This document shows positions 63,881-64,000 of a stretch of 64,000 bases of DNA, piece after piece (the stretch's first letter is position 1; every line of letters begins with the position of its first letter). Below the pieces are notes generated by a model that was given only the letters and a program-made list of their open reading frames with translations, had not been told where the DNA came from and did no database searches. Both the position numbers and the translations under genes were made by a program. Location of the stretch: positions 4,165,372 to 4,229,371 of the forward strand of contig NZ_CP113783.1 in assembly GCF_029542205.1 (NCBI RefSeq). Direction: 5' to 3'. This DNA comes from Pseudoxanthomonas sp. SE1 (GTDB lineage Bacteria > Pseudomonadota > Gammaproteobacteria > Xanthomonadales > Xanthomonadaceae).

Positions 63881-64000
63881 GGATCGTTGGCGGGTCCGGG
63901 CGCCGGTGGTAGTCTGGCTGACCCCATTGACTCCGCCCCGTGCTGCCGCCCGGCAACGCGGGATGGCCTGTTCTACCCCACACGCGAGTTGTTCCACCTG

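Overview
The window is a gene-dense, high-GC stretch of a chromosome from the family Xanthomonadaceae (Lysobacteraceae). I infer the family from gene content and order, a monomeric isocitrate dehydrogenase, many intergenic palindromes with GTAG/GTGG ends like those described in Stenotrophomonas, and short 4-base start/stop overlaps. The genus (Pseudoxanthomonas, Stenotrophomonas or a relative) cannot be fixed by eye. The right edge runs rpmH-rnpA-yidC-mnmE on the minus strand, the usual order beside the replication origin. Two DnaA-box-like sequences lie beyond rpmH, so dnaA and oriC are probably just outside. No rRNA, tRNA, CRISPR array, insertion sequence or prophage was seen.

Layout. 1-4.1 kb: a truncated TldD-type metalloprotease, its full-length tandem paralogue with a Tat signal, and a TldE/PmbA-like partner. 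4.3-12.1 kb: a tightly overlapping operon (DUF4159, MoxR ATPase, DUF58, BatA-like, DUF4175-like and a large membrane protein), followed by an I78-type inhibitor lipoprotein. 12.6-14.8 kb: a two-gene minus-strand unit of a lipoprotein and a GHSAG lipase-like protein, the best candidate for an undescribed toxin/immunity or effector pair. 15.2-21.3 kb: gltB-gltD. 21.4-30 kb: a double methylglyoxal-synthase-fold protein, BenE transporter, PepSY protein, MFS exporter, hexose-6-phosphate mutarotase, MltB-type transglycosylase, an unrecognised protein, an I42 inhibitor lipoprotein and queF. 30-40.7 kb: LysM protein, lipoprotein, monomeric isocitrate dehydrogenase, a cyclotransferase-fold protein, LysR regulator, aceK, a Pat-type acyl-CoA synthetase/acetyltransferase fusion and an HExxH peptidase. 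40.7-46.6 kb: oxidoreductase, exported methyltransferase, ECF sigma/anti-sigma pair divergent from catalase/cytochrome b561, and RluE. 46.6-57.8 kb: membrane-anchored basic protein, HrpB helicase, TatD, a YadG/YadH-like ABC exporter with PanE, a flavin reductase, a TAP-like hydrolase lipoprotein and a NatAB exporter. 57.9-63.7 kb: small beta-barrel, TonB-domain lipoprotein, mnmE, yidC, rnpA and rpmH.

Themes. Several units combine envelope proteins with their regulators. The ECF pair and the catalase/b561 pair face each other across two matching promoter-like motifs (GGGAATAA-N14-CGTC), pointing to an autoregulated redox-stress module. Isocitrate dehydrogenase, AceK and the Pat-like protein form a loose acetate/isocitrate group. 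Dispersed palindromes fill many gene ends; two supply stop codons, and a longer repeat of another family is inserted in frame in hrpB.
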